DNA from: Thermoflexus sp035573655
GTDB taxonomy: Bacteria > Chloroflexota > Anaerolineae > Thermoflexales > Thermoflexaceae
Assembly (NCBI GenBank): GCA_035573655.1
Contig: DATMAC010000242.1
Coordinates: forward strand, 1-7,319
Direction of reading: 5' to 3'
Length of the DNA: 7,319 nucleotides
In this document: positions 6,355 to 7,319 of the stretch, piece after piece
Layout of the letters: each line of letters opens with the position of its first letter
Position numbering within the stretch: position 1 is the stretch's first letter
Translations under genes and position numbers: made by a program
Notes under the pieces: generated by a model
Databases searched by the model: none
What the model was told of the DNA's origin: nothing
Seen by the model: only the letters and a program-made list of their open reading frames with translations

Positions 6355-7179
6355 ATGTGGGACTTATATCGTGAGGTGCTCCGGGCCTACGAAGAGAGCC
6401 GTCCGGTGGCTTTGTGCACCGTGATCCGGGCGCGGGGTTCGGTGCCCCGCCATGAGGCCGCCAAGATGCTGGTGTACCCGGATGGTCAGATCCGGGGGAC
6501 GATCGGCGGGGGGGAGATGGAAGCGCGGGTGATCCGCGAGGCCCTGGAGGCGCTGCAGGAGGGTCATCCCCGACTGGTTCGCTACACGCTCTCGGATCCA
6601 AAGCAGGGCGACCCCGGCGTCTGCGGCGGGGAGATGGAGATCTTCATCGAGCCGCTGCTCCCGCCGCCCACGCTGCTGATCATCGGGGCGGGGCACGTCG
6701 GGCGGGCCTTGGCCCACCTCGCTAAATGGTTGGGCTTCCGCGTCCTGGTCAGCGACGACCGGCCGGAGTTCTGCACGCCGGAATGGATCCCCGATGCGGA
6801 TGGCTTCCTGGCCGGCCCGCCGGAGGAGGTGCTTCCCGGAGCCCCCATCCACGCCCAGACCTACATCGTCCTCACCACCCGCAACCACCCTCTGGATGTG
6901 CGGATCCTCCCACTGATCCTCGACACCCCGGCCCCCTACATCGGCGTGATCGGCTCGAGGCGCCGCTGGCTGCTCACGGCCAAGGTCCTGCACGAAAAGG
7001 GAATTCCGCTGGAGCGCTTGGCCCGGGTCCGATCGCCGGTGGGGCTCGAGCTCAACGCGGAGACGCCCGAGGAGATCGCCGTCTCGATCATGGCGGAGAT
7101 CATCGCCATCCGCCGCGGGGGAAGCGGCGGGCCTATGACGGTGGATCTCCACCAGGCGCTCCGGGAGGTCGTGGCTTGA
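6355..7179 (+). CDS. xdhC: XdhC/CoxI-family molybdenum-cofactor maturation protein, 274 aa
   Basis: XdhC-family proteins bind molybdenum cofactor, help with its sulfuration and deliver it to molybdenum hydroxylases such as xanthine dehydrogenase; CoxI is the counterpart for carbon monoxide dehydrogenase. Both family domains are present. The N-terminal XdhC/CoxI domain (about residues 1-100) has GSVPR (28-32), GGGEMEA (51-57) and GVCGGEMEIF (88-97). The C-terminal Rossmann-like domain (about 105-255) has IIGAGHVGRAL (109-119), SDDRPEF (133-139), TRNHPLD (175-181), GSRRR (200-204), and the strong family signature SPVGLELNAETPEEIAVSI (227-245). The protein appears full length and intact, and soluble. 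The start at ATG 6355 follows a good GGAGG. No molybdenum hydroxylase subunit genes are visible on either side. The repeat cluster follows within 40 bases, so partners, if clustered, must lie beyond it. Its exact client enzyme is therefore undetermined, and the symbol denotes family membership. Confidence 0.9.
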   Translation: MWDLYREVLRAYEESRPVALCTVIRARGSVPRHEAAKMLVYPDGQIRGTIGGGEMEARVIREALEALQEGHPRLVRYTLSDPKQGDPGVCGGEMEIFIEPLLPPPTLLIIGAGHVGRALAHLAKWLGFRVLVSDDRPEFCTPEWIPDADGFLAGPPEEVLPGAPIHAQTYIVLTTRNHPLDVRILPLILDTPAPYIGVIGSRRRWLLTAKVLHEKGIPLERLARVRSPVGLELNAETPEEIAVSIMAEIIAIRRGGSGGPMTVDLHQALREVVA

Positions 7180-7238
7180 TCCGTAACCCGTGGTGGGGGA
7201 TTGCATAATGTATGGACACCCCTTGTGGGTGCCCCATC

Positions 7239-7259
7239 GGGCAGGCCCAAGGCCTGCCC
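7239..7259. repeat. Perfect 9-bp hairpin within the repeat cluster
   Basis: GGGCAGGCC (7239-7247) and GGCCTGCCC (7251-7259) pair perfectly around the three-base loop CAA. It is the first strong stem after the XdhC stop (7177-7179), 59 bases downstream, so it may also serve as that transcript's 3' end. There is no T-run after it. Confidence 0.6.
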
Positions 7260-7287
7260 CTACAAAGGGCATTCACATCCAGATGTA

Positions 7288-7310
7288 GGGGCGCCCCTTG
7301 TGGGTGCCCC
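7288..7310. repeat. Second hairpin of the repeat cluster
   Basis: GGGGCGCCC (7288-7296) and GGGTGCCCC (7302-7310) form a 9-bp stem with one G-T pair (7293 with 7305) and the loop CTTGT. The same CTTGT loop sits in the shorter stem at 7217-7231, which marks the two as copies of one element. An alternative stem, CGCCCC (7292-7297) with GGGGCG (7314-7319), is also possible. Confidence 0.6.
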
Positions 7311-7319
7311 ATCGGGGCG

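Larger units (their letters stand above)
7217..7319. repeat. Cluster of GC-rich palindromic intergenic repeats, running off the right edge
   Basis: The last 103 bases are built from related GC-rich hairpins. A 23-base unit is repeated exactly at 7219-7241 and 7294-7316, 75 bases apart; it starts CCCCTTGTGGG and ends CCCCATCGGG. The region can form at least three stems: CACCC/GGGTG (7217-7221 with 7227-7231), a perfect 9-bp stem at 7239-7259, and a 9-bp stem with one G-T pair at 7288-7310. A further 9-bp inverted repeat, GCCCCTACA/TGTAGGGGC (7256-7264 with 7284-7292), links the units. Such short palindromes scattered between genes resemble REP-type or MITE-like elements. The element continues past the window, so its full unit and copy number are unknown. 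Confidence 0.75.

Noticed and set aside
6134..6424. 97-codon open frame on the plus strand (ATG 6134) preceded by AGGAGG and overlapping the XdhC gene
   Set aside because: The Shine-Dalgarno-like sequence abuts the ATG with no spacer, the frame runs 70 bases into the well-supported XdhC gene, and the translation shows no recognisable domain.
6364..7272. 302-codon minus-strand frame covering the XdhC gene and repeat cluster
   Set aside because: It lies antisense to a gene with clear family signatures, its first residues come from the palindromic repeats, and it has no recognisable motif.
7217..7319. CRISPR array at the right edge
   Set aside because: The repeat is itself strongly palindromic, and the 52-base gap between copies contains further palindromes related to the repeat rather than a unique spacer. 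Only two copies are seen and no cas genes are present.

Overview
The window is GC-rich (by eye about two-thirds G+C in the genes), with strong G/C bias at third codon positions. The best clue to its origin is the 1,578-residue first gene. It joins a lipid-linked-sugar glycosyltransferase of the HPDERFL type to a DUF2298/'YYY' membrane protein, and both families are known chiefly from Chloroflexota and archaea. Together with Shine-Dalgarno sites, a bacterial RsgA and GC-rich intergenic palindromes, this suggests a Chloroflexota bacterium, possibly a thermophile such as a Thermoflexus or Anaerolineae relative. No rRNA or marker gene confirms that placement.

Layout. Bases 1-123 hold the last 40 codons of a gene that begins outside the window; it could be the tail of a transposase, but this is uncertain. 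Bases 124-320 are AT-richer and non-coding, with one perfect hairpin. Bases 321-5057 (+) are the giant fused membrane glycosyltransferase. A 62-base convergent gap follows, with a 10-bp hairpin that reaches into the next gene. Bases 5120-6037 (-) are rsgA, a circularly permuted ribosome-assembly GTPase. Bases 6038-6354 form a divergent intergenic region with three separate inverted repeats, one of which brackets a perfect TATAAT box. Bases 6355-7179 (+) are an XdhC/CoxI-family gene for molybdenum-cofactor handling. The last 100 bases are a cluster of GC-rich palindromic repeats that runs off the right edge.

The three complete genes do not form one pathway. They concern envelope glycosylation, 30S ribosome maturation and molybdoenzyme maturation, and each is transcribed separately (convergent, then divergent). 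No CRISPR array, tRNA, rRNA or recognisable defence or toxin system is visible. The points most worth a second look are the glycosyltransferase-DUF2298 fusion, the beta-rich insert in its first half, the palindrome around the TATAAT box, and the terminal repeat cluster.
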